Origin: Trichobilharzia regenti | Lineage: Eukaryota; Platyhelminthes; Trematoda; Strigeidida; Schistosomatidae | NCBI GenBank assembly: GCA_944472135.2 | Contig: OX235262.1 | Location: 167,523,509 to 167,587,508, forward strand | DNA length: 64,000 nt | Direction: 5' to 3' | In this document: positions 1 to 10,729 of the stretch, piece after piece | Position numbering within the stretch: the first letter of the stretch is position 1 | Layout of the letters: each line of letters opens with the position of its first letter | Position numbers and translations under genes: made by a program | Notes under the pieces: model-generated | Told to the model about the DNA's origin: nothing | Database searches by the model: none | Seen by the model: only the letters and a program-made list of their open reading frames with translations

Positions 1-260
1 TTAGCAACATGATAAAAAGGCTCGAATTCCAAGTCAACAAAAATGATCGGTAGAGACGTAAATTAACAACCAGTCACGACAGACTTTGCCAGGAGATACA
101 ATTACATCATTCATAGAAAATTTAAATGAGTTCATTTTATACCAAAATCTGAGCTGAAGATGTTGTCCAGAAGGACGAGAAAAGCTTCTCAGTTAAGTCG
201 ACCAGCTTAGAGAACACAACTAATTTAGTACCACCCACCTTAGCTACAAATCTATTATAA
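1..260 (+). mobile_element. Penelope-like element, 3' terminal fragment (PLE-b)
   Basis: This stretch matches the 3' ends of the PLE copies at 26494-26680 (+) and 49540-49690 (-). Shared blocks include the 'accagtcacgacag' stretch, the 'atgttgtccagaaggac' block and the closing 'caccttagctacaaatct'. The piece starts outside the window, so its 5' extent is unknown. No coding frame survives. A hammerhead-like core sits at 154-182 and is listed separately. The assignment rests on repetition inside this window and on the GIY-YIG coding part attached to the 49.5-kb copy. Confidence 0.6.
148..200 (+). ncRNA. hammerhead-ribozyme-like core in PLE end
   Basis: CTGAAGA at 154-160 fits the hammerhead box CUGANGA. 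It is followed by a hairpin (TTGTCC / GGACGA around AGAA) and then GAAA at 179-182. Helix III would be only one or two base pairs, which is the form I recall for PLE hammerheads. No convincing helix I is visible here, so activity is doubtful. Confidence 0.35.
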
Positions 261-269
261 AAGTAACAA

Positions 270-950
270 TCCCTAGAAAAAGAACTGCTCTCAGCCTTAG
301 AGAAGGAATTAGTTTGCAAACTGTAGTGGATTGCAATACTTCTTTAGGTCGATATATATTTGTGCTGAAGTAGATAAATTATGAAGGAGTGGATCTTCTC
401 GCTAAAGCGATAAACAGCATAAGCAGAAAACCATAAGTCTCATGATTCACTGTACCACAAGATATTTTACTGTTAAGCAGAAGTTCACGGATCACTAACC
501 AGAAAATTATTCTCAGGTTTACGAAAACTATCACCATGATAAAAACCAACCTTTTACTGGTCGAGTAATTAATAGTCCTGACGCAAGAAGGCGGAAATCA
601 GAAAAACCACCAGGTTCACGATGATACTTATATTTTTCAAACAACGAAAATCAATGTCACACAAGTGTATGAGCGAATGTTCAAAAATGAACGAATCAAT
701 AGACAGCCTTAACATGATTGGTTGTAATGTCATGTGATAACAAGGTCATACATATTTATTTAGTTAGTGGACAGACAAAAGCATATTGTCAGCTATAATG
801 GAATATCGATCCACATACACAGCAAAATATAATTGACTGTCAACAACAAAACACACACATCATGTGGATACATATCACCTCCCCTTTTGAGAAGATTGAG
901 GATTAGTAGCGTGTTTTCTTGGGGGTTTATCTGGAACCGTTGAGCTTGTT
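270..950. other. no gene or recognised repeat
   Basis: AT-rich sequence. Only short chance open frames are present, and I found no second copy of it in the window. Confidence 0.5.
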
Positions 951-957
951 GTTGACG

Positions 958-1085
958 TCTGTCCTCGAAACGTGATCATCAGTTGATATTACTGTATAAC
1001 ACCACCACTGTGTGATTTATCAAAATAAAATCTTATCTATAATGGAGGTATACTCTATCTACCACAGTGCCCCAAACTTTATACT
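958..1085 (+). repeat. single arm of foldback family 3
   Basis: The segment from 'catcagttgatattactgt' to 'ccacagtgccccaaacttt' matches the arms of the foldback at 18370-18650, including the shared 'aaaataaaatcttat' and 'ataatgga' blocks. Only one arm is present here, directly in front of an RTE-B fragment. Confidence 0.55.
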
Positions 1086-1091
1086 TACAAC

Positions 1092-1460
1092 ATTTTACTG
1101 AAGATCAGATGGCTAACCAGAAAGTCTTAGAAACAAGAAACTTTGTGAACGAACCAGTTAAGAACCCGTCACTCAACGAATACTCTGAATAAGACGAAGA
1201 TGGATCGTATACATACTAAGGAGACTTTTTAGTGATATCGCGAGCGAGGCTGTCATTCGAATGGAATCCCAGTTGGGAAACAATGAATAGGGCATATGCC
1301 CGAGGGTGACATGGAGTAGGCCGTGTGAAGAGAAGATGACAGCTTATAAGTAATCGTGTAGTTGGCTGAAGAGGACAGCAGGAAAGAGGAAAAAATGGAG
1401 ACGTGCTTTTGAAGCCCTATATTCTAGTTGGAACCCAAGGGAATAATCATAATGTATGAT
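1092..1460 (+). mobile_element. RTE-B LINE, 3'-end fragment
   Basis: It begins with the family motif 'gaagatcagatggc' and ends with the 3' signature 'ggaacccaagggaataat'. The decayed frame covers the end of the element's protein, downstream of reverse transcriptase. The same 3' end recurs at 2400, 6440, 9340, 9870, 11490, 35640, 38800, 41580 and 62810. Frames are broken, so this is a dead copy. Confidence 0.65.
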
Positions 1461-2400
1461 CTTCAACCTGGTGACCTCAGCTGAAATTGTGTGACGAATC
1501 GTTACCAAGCAAACCAGTGACTTGAAAAATTCAAGAGGAAGGCGTTTCTTAACAATTTTCATATTTTAATTCCCTTTAATGAATTTAAGCGAAGCAATAA
1601 CAACACCGCCTCAATCATTCAAGTTACTGAATCACTTGGGGACGATATGTTGCGGGATTGTCGGAGAAGTAACTGGTTTGAATAACGGGATTAGTTTTAT
1701 CCTGTCTCATGTGCTATTATCGTTTTATTCAAAGAATAAACAAATCAATACGATTTTCACCACTACATTCACATTCATCTATGCATGGATTTTTCCAAGT
1801 AAACACAGTGAATCGCTCGTTATCCTATTAACATCCTTGAGTACTTAAATTTTTGGGAGATTCTAATAATTCAGAAGATAGGTCCTTATCTGTCAGTTAC
1901 ATGATATCCAGTTTGTGCATAAGCTCCAGAGTAAACATGACGGCATAATATACTTATCTTTGTGTTTGAATAACTATTAAGAGCATAATTTAACGATACT
2001 CGAATTTTCCGCAAACATAATGACGAATTTTTCAACTTGATATTTAAGACAGCTGGAAGTCTCAACAAAGCTGGTCTTCTCCTGATGTATTATCTCTCTC
2101 CGACGCGGTTTTGAACTCAGCAGCTGTTTCAAGAATATGTATATCTCTTACTCTCTTTCGAACTGGTGTTTCTTCCTTCTCTTAAGTTAACTCTATCAGA
2201 AGTAACTTTTAGGGGCCAATTAAGGCTTATAAAACTATTTTATTTTTACTATTGTTCTATTACGATTCTAAGTGTTATGTTCTCCTTCCTGTGAAATAAA
2301 AGTCAGATAGCTAGCTGTCATATGGAGTTTTATGCCTATTCGGATGGCTAACTCTACTGTAGTGCAACCTACCACTTACGCATGCCCAGTATATGCTGAC
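1461..2400. other. no gene or recognised repeat
   Basis: An 89-codon open frame at 1579-1848 (+) has no recognisable domain and no convincing splice sites. I see no repeat copy elsewhere in the window. Confidence 0.45.
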
Positions 2401-2855
2401 TACATAGTATTATTATTCCTATAAGTTCTAAGTGGAACATAGGGCTTCAAGAGAATATCTCCATTTTGGCCTGTTCTTTGCAATCCTCTTTAGCCGCCTT
2501 TACGTTTGCCCCTAGTCTCTCATCTCTTCTCAACACGTTCTCCTCAATGTCACAGTCGAACCACTGCCCAACTTGCCGTTTTCCATTCGGATTCCATTCG
2601 AAAAATAGCCTGCATCACACGAGGTGCCACTCATTGGTCCCCATAGTGTGTGACCAACCCATCTCTATTTTCTTTAGAATACTTGTCGAGTGATACGTTC
2701 TTGACTGACTCGTTCCCAGAGTTTCTCGTTTCTAATTCTTTATGACTGGCCATCTAATCTGTAGGATGAGGCCAACGACGGTAGAGACTGTTGGGAACAC
2801 TTTCCGTGATGTGTACGCTTGACTTAACATTGATGATGCATATCCTCTCAGTTAT
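2400..2855 (-). mobile_element. RTE-B LINE, 3'-end fragment
   Basis: In minus orientation the fragment ends at the family 3' signature ('gttctaagtggaacataggg' on the plus strand). It extends upstream through the conserved WNP-type region to the 'gaagatcagatggcc'-like motif near 2750. Open frames are short and interrupted. Confidence 0.65.
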
Positions 2856-2914
2856 TTTATTTGGATTAGTGATTTCTACCAGCCGGCAGTGAATATAAGT
2901 AGAGTTTCAATCTT

Positions 2915-3105
2915 CAGCGTTGAAGTTTCGGGAGCAATGGTGTTTATTCTTACAGAATGGGATTGCTAGCCTCATGCCCGACCTTCTCTCTTTACCAATC
3001 TTATTACCAACTTAGCGAGGTAAATGAGTGCGTCAGCTGTTGGAGATCGAACCCCGAACCACATAACGCGTGGTTCCGGAGCATCCTACGGCTACGCCAC
3101 ATATG
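2915..3105 (-). repeat. tRNA-derived SINE (copy 1)
   Basis: On the minus strand the segment from 3105 down to 3030 resembles a tRNA head. It has a box-A-like stretch near 'gtggcgtagccgtagg' and a box B 'gggttcgatctcc'. The body down to 2915 is shared with the copy split between 14065-14133 and 15435-15575 ('ctttaccaatcttatt', 'attgctagcctca'). An internal RNA polymerase III promoter is inferred from the boxes. It is a retroposed repeat, not a working tRNA gene. Confidence 0.6.
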
Positions 3106-3109
3106 CACA

Positions 3110-3640
3110 CAAATAAGCCTTTGCTTAAATAAAAATTGTTAAATATTACGCTTTCTGAGTATAACTTTCTATTCACTAATCTATCACACTGTCTGTTATT
3201 TCATTCACTACATTGTGTTATACATATATCAATGCATGTTTATTTGTATCAGCTTTGGGATACTCTCCATATCCTTTCAATTATCGTAAGTTCAATATAT
3301 TTATCTGAAATTAAATTCACTTTTATTATTGTCACTTTTATTTCAGGGTCATACAGTTTAATAATTATTTCCTTTTTGAAATTAATCTAACCCAATTGTC
3401 AAAGTGTACGCCTTCACTTCTAACTATATACAGAAACTAAAAATGCATCACTTTCACTGCTAATAATTCATATCAGCTTAAAATCATACTGTTTGTTTCT
3501 ATAAAAAAATTGTTATCGGATTAATTAATATTTCATGGGGTTGAACTTGAATTCACTTTTATGCTTTCCTCTAATACTTTATTTAATCTTAAGAGAATTA
3601 TGAATGCTTGGAGTATGAATAATCAAAGTTAATCATCTTC
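3110..3640. other. no gene or recognised repeat
   Basis: Very AT-rich sequence with one 84-codon open frame (3136-3390, +) of low-complexity, hydrophobic composition. I treat that frame as chance. Confidence 0.45.
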
Positions 3641-3644
3641 AATA

Positions 3645-3833
3645 GTTGGTTTGTAAGGATCAGATTTGTTTTTACGAGTTGATCACAGATCGTCATCAGT
3701 TAGAGAACCGTTAAAAACCAGCAGGGAGTACTGAACAACTGTTTCGTCAGCTTAGCTTGGGACTCTTAGTCAGTATGCCCCCACCTGTTGCGTTCGAACC
3801 TAAGAATCTCTGGTTACAAGGTGAGCTGGCTCG
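3645..3833 (-). repeat. hammerhead SINE, 3' part, split by an RTE-A insertion
   Basis: The minus strand carries the 3' half of the hammerhead SINE: box-B-like 'ggttcgaacgc' family sequence, a decayed ribozyme (CTGACTAAGAG, then GACGAAACAG) and the tail 'cagtactccctgctggttt'. It stops at GGCTCG (3828-3833). The remaining SINE resumes beyond the LINE at 5498-5570, starting with the same GGCTCG. Confidence 0.65.
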
Positions 3834-5497
3834 TCTGTCTGTCTGTCTGGATTCAACATAGAACTTGGCACCGAAGTGCAGCAGTTCGAGTTGCCACGTT
3901 CCAAATAGCACACAGAGGTAGACAAGAAGATGAGTGGAGAGAATTAATAGAGTTTGACAAATATAGGAGTGAAACAGAATGGGTAATGGTAGAAAGGAAT
4001 ATGAAAGATTACAGAGATTGAATACATCTGCGCCATTGACAACGATTTTGAGCCATGTCACCTATTGTCTCCAGCCATTGATTCCTAGAGTCCCGAGGGC
4101 CCCAACCCGGGAGTCTGCATCTCCCTACCTGACTCAGTTTAACTGTCAAGGATTTCATGGATTGATGCCATGTTTTTGTTTGGCCACCACTGGCTCTTTT
4201 CCAACCTGAACCTATATCAGCTAACAATGCCCGTCGGGGGAGGCGGTGGTTAGGCATGCGCACCACGTGACCTAGCCATCTTAGTCTATGTAACTTTATA
4301 ACCTCGTCGATTGATTTTCCCTCTTTGCCCAACACTCTACGCCTAACGTCAACATTACTTATCTTGTGAAACCACCTAACGTGAGACAGAGATCGCAGAC
4401 ATCTATGATCGAAAGCAGTCAACCTTTTCATGTCTTCAACGCGTATTGGCCATGTTTCAGAGCCATAGAGAAGGACGGAGCGAACTGATGAGCAGTACAC
4501 ACGTCCCTTGGTTGATAACCGGATGTCACGCCTACGCCAGAGATGGTGTAAGTCAGCGAAAGCAGCTCGAGCTTTTCGGATCCGTGCTGAGATTTCATCG
4601 CCAATCAGTCCGTTGGTGCTAATACAACTTCCCAAGTAGGTGAAGTGGTCAACATGTTCTATCACTTCACTCCCTATCACTAAGTTAGGGGTTGACGTCG
4701 TCCAGTCCTGTAGCAGCATCTTACATTTTGCAGGGGCGAATCGCATGCCAAACATACGAAGATTGCTGCTCAAGGTGTTCAGAAGACTCTGCATTTTGTC
4801 AGCATCCTCCCCTAACAGGACTATGTCATCTGCATATTCTAAGTCCATTAGATTATTCCCTGGTAACAAGTCGATTCCTAAGTCACTACGTTCAGTTAAG
4901 GATACTTCCATTAGCATATCTATGATGAAGTTAAACAGAAATGGGGAAAGTGGACATCCCTGTCGGACACCACTGGTTGTTACTAATTCAGATGACAATT
5001 CCCCATAAGCCCTTACACGACTACGTGAGTTTGAATAGAGTGCCTTGATTAGTGCAATGTACTTTCTTGGCACTCCCTTCACAGTCAGACATTGCCATAG
5101 TACTTTTCGGTCCACGGAGTCGAAGGCCGCCTTCAAGTCAAGAAATATGACAATTGTTGGACGCCGAAAAGTGTGTCTATGTTCTAGAATCTGTCGAAGA
5201 GTGAAGATATGATCTATGCACCCTCTACCTGGTCTAAAGCCTGCTTGATTTTCCCTTGTCTGTTCCTCCCGAGTTCTGCTTAGTCTATGCATGATTACTG
5301 AGCCTAGGATTTTAGAGACTATGTTCGTTAGGCTGATCCCCCTATGATTATCACACGAGGACTTGTTTCCCTTCTTGAATATCGGTATAATGAGTGACTT
5401 ACCCCAGTCTGATGGTACTGTCTCTGATTCCCAGACTTTGCCTAGTACCTCAGTTAATCTACAAACTAGTATGTCACCCCCATATTTAAACACCTCC
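3834..5497 (-). mobile_element. RTE-A LINE, 5'-truncated insertion with target duplication
   Basis: This 1.66-kb LINE on the minus strand ends at 3834 with the family 3' tail (CAGACAGACAGA). It is flanked by GGCTCG on both sides (3828-3833 and 5498-5503), which I read as the target-site duplication inside a SINE. The 5' end is truncated within the reverse transcriptase, just upstream of motif 1. The coding part is open to its natural stop at 4009, so the copy is probably young. Related pieces lie at 21070, 22413, 31600, 57909 and 59500. Confidence 0.8.
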
Positions 5498-5565
5498 GGC
5501 TCGTAGACTATTAAGCCACTGGGACCCGATCCAATGACCAGTCCATGAATTCTAATTCCTGCCAA
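4009..5565 (-). CDS. RTE-type reverse transcriptase fused to SINE-derived start
   Basis: The 518-codon frame encodes most of a non-LTR reverse transcriptase, the enzyme that copies the element RNA at a nicked target. Visible motifs are [20 protein letters not shown], the first catalytic block [25 protein letters not shown] and the active-site stretch [10 protein letters not shown]. The family C-terminal region ends in WGPRDS and [17 protein letters not shown]. There is no apurinic endonuclease domain, because the element is 5'-truncated at 5497. The first 22 or so codons (5498-5565) read antisense through the flanking SINE, so the apparent start is an accident of insertion. The rest has no stop or frameshift. 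Expression without the native 5' end is doubtful. Confidence 0.85.
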   Translation of the reverse strand: MAGIRIHGLVIGSGPSGLIVYEPEVFKYGGDILVCRLTEVLGKVWESETVPSDWGKSLIIPIFKKGNKSSCDNHRGISLTNIVSKILGSVIMHRLSRTREEQTRENQAGFRPGRGCIDHIFTLRQILEHRHTFRRPTIVIFLDLKAAFDSVDRKVLWQCLTVKGVPRKYIALIKALYSNSRSRVRAYGELSSELVTTSGVRQGCPLSPFLFNFIIDMLMEVSLTERSDLGIDLLPGNNLMDLEYADDIVLLGEDADKMQSLLNTLSSNLRMFGMRFAPAKCKMLLQDWTTSTPNLVIGSEVIEHVDHFTYLGSCISTNGLIGDEISARIRKARAAFADLHHLWRRRDIRLSTKGRVYCSSVRSVLLYGSETWPIRVEDMKRLTAFDHRCLRSLSHVRWFHKISNVDVRRRVLGKEGKSIDEVIKLHRLRWLGHVVRMPNHRLPRRALLADIGSGWKRASGGQTKTWHQSMKSLTVKLSQVGRCRLPGWGPRDSRNQWLETIGDMAQNRCQWRRCIQSL

Positions 5566-5580
5566 CTCATGACATCGAAG
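5498..5580 (-). repeat. hammerhead SINE, 5' part (other side of the RTE-A insertion)
   Basis: On the plus strand this reads 'ggctcgtagactattaagcc' and then the 'gggacccgatccaatg' block. This matches the SINE head at 25165-25245, and together with 3645-3833 it restores one interrupted unit. Confidence 0.65.
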
Positions 5581-5619
5581 AAGACATTGCGAAATGGTCG
5601 CGCTGTATCATGAACTGGC

Positions 5620-5690
5620 AAAAGTTATAATTCATGTTCTGGCCTATTGGGTCGGGACTCATTGAGTCTTGTCTGTCCAATTCTGGTTTT
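5620..5690 (+). repeat. hammerhead SINE head fragment
   Basis: A short copy of the SINE head ('attgggtcgggactcattga') is cut off by an RTE-B fragment at about 5680. Confidence 0.45.
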
Positions 5691-5845
5691 GTCCTTCTCA
5701 TCCGTGCTGTCGCCTGTGGTTGGAATCATGCTGCCTAGATAAGTGGAGAAACTCACCTCTTTCAAATTTATCCCACTGATAGTGATTGTTGCTTGTTGTT
5801 TGGTTGGTTGCCTTCGTCACCTCTGCCTTCTCTCTAAATCACAAA
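5680..5845 (-). mobile_element. RTE-B LINE, internal fragment
   Basis: The 'caattctggttttgtc', 'gataagtggagaaactcac' and 'atagtgattgttgcttgttg' blocks match 6990-7130 and 12150-12260. This is the region just downstream of the reverse transcriptase active site. It is non-coding by decay. Confidence 0.55.
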
Positions 5846-5847
5846 CT

Positions 5848-6075
5848 GGTAGAAGTTAGAATTCATGGGCTAGCCATTGAGTCGGGTCTCAGAGGCTGAA
5901 TGGTATACGAGCTTGTCTTGTAATCAGAAAGTGCTGGATTCGATCCCCATGTAGTAAGTGGGTGAGTACTGTTGTCGATTTCCAAACTAGGATGAAACAG
6001 CTGTCCAGTACTCCCTGTGGCTGGTTTTCAATGGTTCTCTAACTGATAACAATCCATGATCAATTGGTAAAAACA
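5848..6075 (+). repeat. hammerhead SINE copy with decayed ribozyme
   Basis: The head 'attgagtcgggtctcaga' leads to a tRNA-like stretch with box-B-like 'ggattcgatcccc'. The ribozyme region near 5965-6015 follows. The GAAAC, helix III palindrome (CAGCTG) and cleavage-side helix I strand (TCCAGTACTCCC) are kept. CUGANGA is lost (CTGTTGTCGA). Confidence 0.65.
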
Positions 6076-6435
6076 AAGCTAATCAATCAAATTTCATCTT
6101 ATATAATGAATGAATAGATCAGTAATAGACTAACAGACTAGACTAATAGAAGTGGTAGCTGTTTTAAAATTAACAGAGTACTAAATGGCAAGACTGTTTC
6201 AACTGATTATGAGCTAGAAATCTACACATATATGTACTTTGTGATAAATAAACTTGTCTTTCTCGGTCTTGTTATTGTTATAACGAGGTATCACTGATTT
6301 TGTGATTGTCCTCTAACTTGAGTAGAATGCCCTCCAGTCATGACAGTATAACTAAATGAATGAACATGGAAATATTTCCTCACACTGAGATAGATACAGA
6401 AGTCAGATTTCACCGCTATAATGTCTTAATATTCA
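6076..6435. other. no gene or recognised repeat
   Basis: AT-rich spacer between a SINE and an RTE-B fragment. Confidence 0.45.
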
Positions 6436-6439
6436 AAAT

Positions 6440-7230
6440 ATTATTATTGTTCCCTTGGATATAAGACTTCAGCAGAACATCTTCGCTTTGTCCTGTTCTC
6501 TGGGGTCCAATACAGCCGGCTCCACGATTTTTCATAGTCTCTAATTTCCTCTATATCACACTCGATATTACTCACTGGTCGACGTTTCCCATTGAGGTTC
6601 CACTTGGGTGATAGCCTCGAGTGTGATGTCATCTGACAGTCTCCTCAGCGTGTGTGTGCGTCCCTGATCTATCTCCCTTATCTTTGGAATATTTGTTGAC
6701 ACATATAGGCTCTTGATTAGTTCTTTCCCAAAGTTTCTTATTGCCAACCCTTTCTGATCAGCCATCTCATCTTCAGCATGGGGTCAGCAAAGATAGCAGC
6801 TGTTGTTGATACAAGTCTGAATCCACCTGTTAGAAATGCTTTCCGTGAAGCACTAATCGAGTTTTTGACCTATAATAGAAGAAGTGAGTGATCACCTTAA
6901 CATTGGCGTTGAATATCCGAATTTTGTTGCTTATGCTGAATAAAATGTAGAAGATTTCCCAACCGATTTCAGAGCGATAAAAGTCTGTCTAGCGTTTCCA
7001 ATTCTGGTTTTGTCTTATGGTTGTAATGATGCTGTCTAGATAAGAGAAGGAACTGACTTCTTTTAAGATTTATTCCGTTGATAGTGATTGTTGCTTGTTG
7101 TTGATCGGTTATCTTCATCACCACTGTCTTCTCTATGTTCACTGGAAGTTCTGTTTTCCCTGTCAACTTCTTGGTTTCACTCAACCTCCTATTACATACT
7201 TGGAAACATAGCCGTAGAGAGATTTTGAAC
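6440..7230 (-). mobile_element. RTE-B LINE, 3'-end fragment
   Basis: In minus orientation it starts around 7230 in the region after the reverse transcriptase and ends at the 3' signature near 6450 ('attattgttcccttggatat' on plus). Frames are broken several times. Confidence 0.65.
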
Positions 7231-7689
7231 ATTTTTCAAAAAAAGAAAAAAAAGAAACTACAAGAGTATATATATTCTTACTATTCTCTAATGACATATA
7301 ATCCCCAAGGTGAAAGCTTGTTTTTTTCCGAAGCTTTACATAAACCAACACCATATTCTACGAAAATTACTAAATTTTTAATGACGCATCACTTGTACTG
7401 TAACTTTAAAAATAATTTAACATTGAAAACTGACCTTTTATATGTTCCTTGGCATATTTTTTGTTCACTGAAGACATCTGTATGAATGAAGACCACCCTA
7501 TTGGTGACAAGTTTCTCCTAACTAAACGTATAATACGTCAAATTATATGTGGTCTAGTCACTACGCTTTTATAAAGATAACATACAAATAATAAATCACG
7601 TTTTTGTTCTCATTTTATTGTTGATGAATACGCACGCTAATTAACAAGGCGTCTTATAAACTCGTAAGATTTAGATATGATAGAGAAGA

Positions 7690-8030
7690 TTTGTAGCTCA
7701 GGTGGATGATTTTGATGTGGTTTTGTTCTCTGAGCTGGATGGTTAGTTTGCGAAGCTTTCATCACCTTACTGGGTGACATCTTCAGCGCATACTTCAATT
7801 TGAAGTGAGCTTTTAGATTTCTCCACGAGTTTATTAATCATCTCTCCTGGTGACCTTGGACGTGATTGGTTGTTTGTGTGTGTTTTCACACCTTCTAGGC
7901 TACTTGTATTGGAACTGATTGTTTCTTTGACTTGAACTTTGACCCTTTGTGTGTGAAGTTTCTTTCTTATTGGTTGATAAATTTTGTCTATCTCGATGTG
8001 TCTATTGATTGATGATTCACTGGAATGCCA
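7690..8030 (-). mobile_element. Penelope-like element C-terminal and 3' region (PLE-a), inverted half
   Basis: Read on the minus strand, this matches the PLE at 15080-15425: the conserved 'gtgaatcatcaatcaatag', 'cacacaaagggtcaaa' and 'ctcgtggagaaatctaaaag' blocks, then the terminal 'attgaagtatgcgctgaaga' stretch. The element's 3' end therefore points left here. The next 97 bp (8031-8127) is the same terminal sequence pointing right, which gives a head-to-head inverted repeat. Confidence 0.65.
7750..7800 (-). ncRNA. hammerhead-like core in PLE-a end
   Basis: On the minus strand CTGAAGA (7786-7780) is followed by a hairpin of about 6 bp (GTCACC / GGTGAT, loop CAGTAA) and GAAA (7760-7757). That is the box order of a hammerhead. 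Helix III would be 2 bp at most, and helix I is weak. Confidence 0.4.
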
Positions 8031-8127
8031 AGCTTCAAATTGAAGTATGCGCTGAAGATGTCAGCCAGTAAGGTGATGAAAGCTTCGCAAACTAACCATC
8101 CAGCTCAGAGAACAAAACCACATCAAA
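8031..8127 (+). mobile_element. PLE-a 3' terminus, direct half of inverted pair
   Basis: 'attgaagtatgcgctgaaga' through 'agaacaaaaccacatcaaa' is a near-perfect inverted copy of 7714-7805. A CTGAAGA box (8052-8058) and GAAA (8078-8081) are present, but helix II carries a mismatch. Confidence 0.6.
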
Positions 8128-8269
8128 GTCTTATAAACGTTTAGTTTTTTTTCGTGCAACTACGTATCAATTAGTACACTAACTAATATACACGAGTCGA
8201 CAGATAAGTGAATATAACCTTACACTAAACACACTTAACCATAGAGAATAAAAAAAACATGGAAAGCGG

Positions 8270-9342
8270 TATATTACAGTTCCCACCAGTCTCATTCTAC
8301 AGATGCGTAACAACCTCACATATCAAATGATCTACAATGAAAAACTCAGTGAAGCCTTTAAAGTGAAGACGAGAGCAGGACGAGGCTACCCCTACCACCC
8401 ACCACAGATGATATATACAAAATTGTGGTGGACTGGATTATGCGGAAAACCATACATGGGGATCAAGAAGACAAGAATATATCAGATCGATAAGAAAACT
8501 CTAAGAGATTTGAACTTCATGAATGAATTATTTCTAATGCCACATAAACTTAAAGACTTACAGGAGAAGACCAGCAAGCTGACATAAGAAGCAGCCACTG
8601 AAGGCAGGAATCCAAGTGATCATACATAAAAGACAAAGGTGACGAAGACAAAAATCAACTAAACAAATAACAAACAAGAAGTTCTTCGATGAACGAAATA
8701 TCCCGATAATGAGTCACAAGAAAAGACATAAACAGCGAAGAAAATTTTCTTTTTGTACAGCTCATGAAAATGGATCGTTGAAAGGAAAAAGAAAACACCA
8801 GTCACTATCATCAGAATAAATTTAAAGAGGTCACATCTTTTATACGATCAGAAACTTTGAGGGTGGGTCACAAAGAATATTTCCAACAGCCTGCTGCAGA
8901 CCTTCATCAACATCTGTCTTCGCTTGATCTATGCTGAAGATCAGATGGCCGGGCCGGAAAGAATCACCAACAAGAAACTATGTCTGGGAACAAACAGAAC
9001 AAAACAAGAACAATCAATCGCCACCCAGCAAATATGCAGGAGAAAGTGGAGATGGATGGATTGGATACTCGCTCGCTGAGGAGACCGCAGGGTGACATCG
9101 CACGCGCGTCAGGCCATTCCTCGAGTGGAACCAGGCCGAAAGGGTAGTGGCGAGTGGTCGTCGGTGCAAGGGTGACATGGAGGAGATGGTGTGAAGAGAG
9201 AGGAGTTGAAACAGTATGGACTAAGATGGATGGATGCAGTGAAAAGTACAGCAGAAGGAAGACAGAAGTGGCAAGTGGAGACGTGCAGTTGAAGCTTTTT
9301 GTTCCACTAGGAACCCAAGGGAACAATAATAATAACAACTTG
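8270..9342 (+). mobile_element. RTE-B LINE copy with decayed reverse transcriptase
   Basis: The copy opens in the reverse transcriptase: NEKLSEAFKVKT precedes the place where VRQGC is expected, and FLMPHKLKDLQEKTSKLT stands in for the region just after the active-site ADD motif. It ends in the shared 3' part 'gtggagacgtgcagttgaag' and 'ggaacccaagggaacaataa'. Numerous stops and small deletions break the frame, and no active-site YADD is left. It is 5'-truncated. Confidence 0.7.
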
Positions 9343-9384
9343 CTTTACTTGTCTAACTAGTCAGCATCATTTCGACTACAAGCG

Positions 9385-9880
9385 ACACCAAATGGATGAT
9401 AAATGTCAAAACGATCCAAACCCGGAAAAGCAAGACCAATAAATCTTTATCACTCAGAAATCAGTTTGAAAATATTTTGTGCTGCACTCAGCATACACAA
9501 CAACAAAATTCGAATTTTCAACACCAATGTCAAATCACTCGGTCAGTCAGTCAAGTTTTCTACATGAGTCAGAAACTTGGTTCACCTGTCACAAAAAGCA
9601 TTTAGAACAGGTGACTTCGTAGTGAAGATCAGACGGCTGGGTGGAAAGAATTAGCAATAAAAAAAACTCTGGGAACAAACTGATCAAGAGCTTATGGTTA
9701 TGGCTCAACAAATATTCCAAAGATAACGGAGATAGATCAGGAACACACACACACACATATACACACGCTGAAGAGACCGTTGGTTGGCATGGCGAGCCAG
9801 GCCACTGCTCCAGTGGAACCCAAATGCCAAACGACAAATCGGGAGTTGATTCAAGTGTGACAAGGCAGCAATAATATACA
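9385..9880 (+). mobile_element. RTE-B LINE, second 3' fragment in tandem
   Basis: Blocks such as 'atctttatcactcagaaatc' and 'cagcatacacaacaac' recur at 62280-62345, and 'gaagatcagacggc' recurs near 62460. It ends around 'ccagtggaacccaaatgcc'. It lies head-to-tail behind the previous RTE-B copy. A short (CA)n tract sits near 9742-9768. Confidence 0.6.
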
Positions 9881-9929
9881 ATAATAACAATAAATAGCAA
9901 GGAGATTCAATCTTTCTTTCTTTCTTCAC

Positions 9930-10191
9930 CTTTTCTTATATAATATACAATAATAATCATCCATCTCCTTGTTCATAAATTTTTAAAAAATGTATCATCT
10001 TTTAAAGTTTATTCAATAAAGGACAATGACAAATTTAGATTTTGTCACTTTTTCTTAATAATTGTCGAATTTATCAATTAACCAGGACAGAATAAACTTA
10101 TACAACGAATCGAGTTGTGGTAACCGTAACAATAATAATATTTATGTGAGTTAGAATAAATAATTACCAAGACCTTTCGATGATCGCTTAC

Positions 10192-10225
<34 letters not shown>

Positions 10226-10590
10226 TATAAATTAAATACCTCTTTAATCAAAACGAAAAGGAATATATTGTTTGTTGGCTGCACATTTTAGTTTTCAGCA
10301 TACCCCTTTACTTCAGTTAACAACATACTTTACATATTTCATTGATCGGTTTTTTGAGAATTAAAACGATTCAGGCACAAAAACAGTTTAAGAATAATCA
10401 CAATAATAACACGGTAGGAGGCTCTAAGCTCATTTTTCATACTATAATCAACAGAAAATATGTCAAGTAATTTTTAAAAATATAGATGAAATTCATGCTT
10501 CCATTCGCCATAACTCTCGAGTAAATTTACATGATAGATGCGTATATTAATTATCGTCAAGACATTAATAAGTACCCATCAGATTTTGAA
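9930..10590. other. no gene; contains a TTA microsatellite
   Basis: AT-rich sequence. A (TTA)n microsatellite runs from about 10193 to 10226. No exon or repeat copy was recognised. Confidence 0.5.
10193..10226. repeat. (TTA)n microsatellite
   Basis: About eleven uninterrupted TTA units. Confidence 0.9.
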
Positions 10591-10599
10591 AGTGTTGTT

Positions 10600-10720
10600 G
10601 TTTTGCCGTCCAAGGCTTTCTCTGTCTCTTAACCTGATGATCCTAGCTTTGATCTCTAGAAGCAGTGTCATGTCTGTTATTCTGATGAAGAGTCCCAAAC
10701 TAGGACGAAACAGTCTTTAT
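10600..10720 (+). repeat. decayed hammerhead SINE fragment
   Basis: 'gaagagtcccaaactaggac' followed by GAAACAG near 10687-10713 is the ribozyme middle of the SINE family. The 5' box reads CTGATGAAGAG, with three extra bases, and the helix III/I strand downstream is lost. Confidence 0.5.
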
Positions 10721-10729
10721 TTAGGAAAA

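Noticed and set aside
940..990. Hammerhead core around 'cgaaacgt'; similar strings at 18470, 20285 and 43310
   Set aside because: CGAAACGT is present, but no CUGANGA box with a pairing helix II could be found at a suitable distance.
1579..1848. Plus-strand 89-codon frame
   Set aside because: No domain, no splice context, and adjacent to LINE debris.
4640..5008. Plus-strand open frames over the RTE-A reverse transcriptase
   Set aside because: They are antisense shadows of the minus-strand reverse transcriptase and show no domain of their own.
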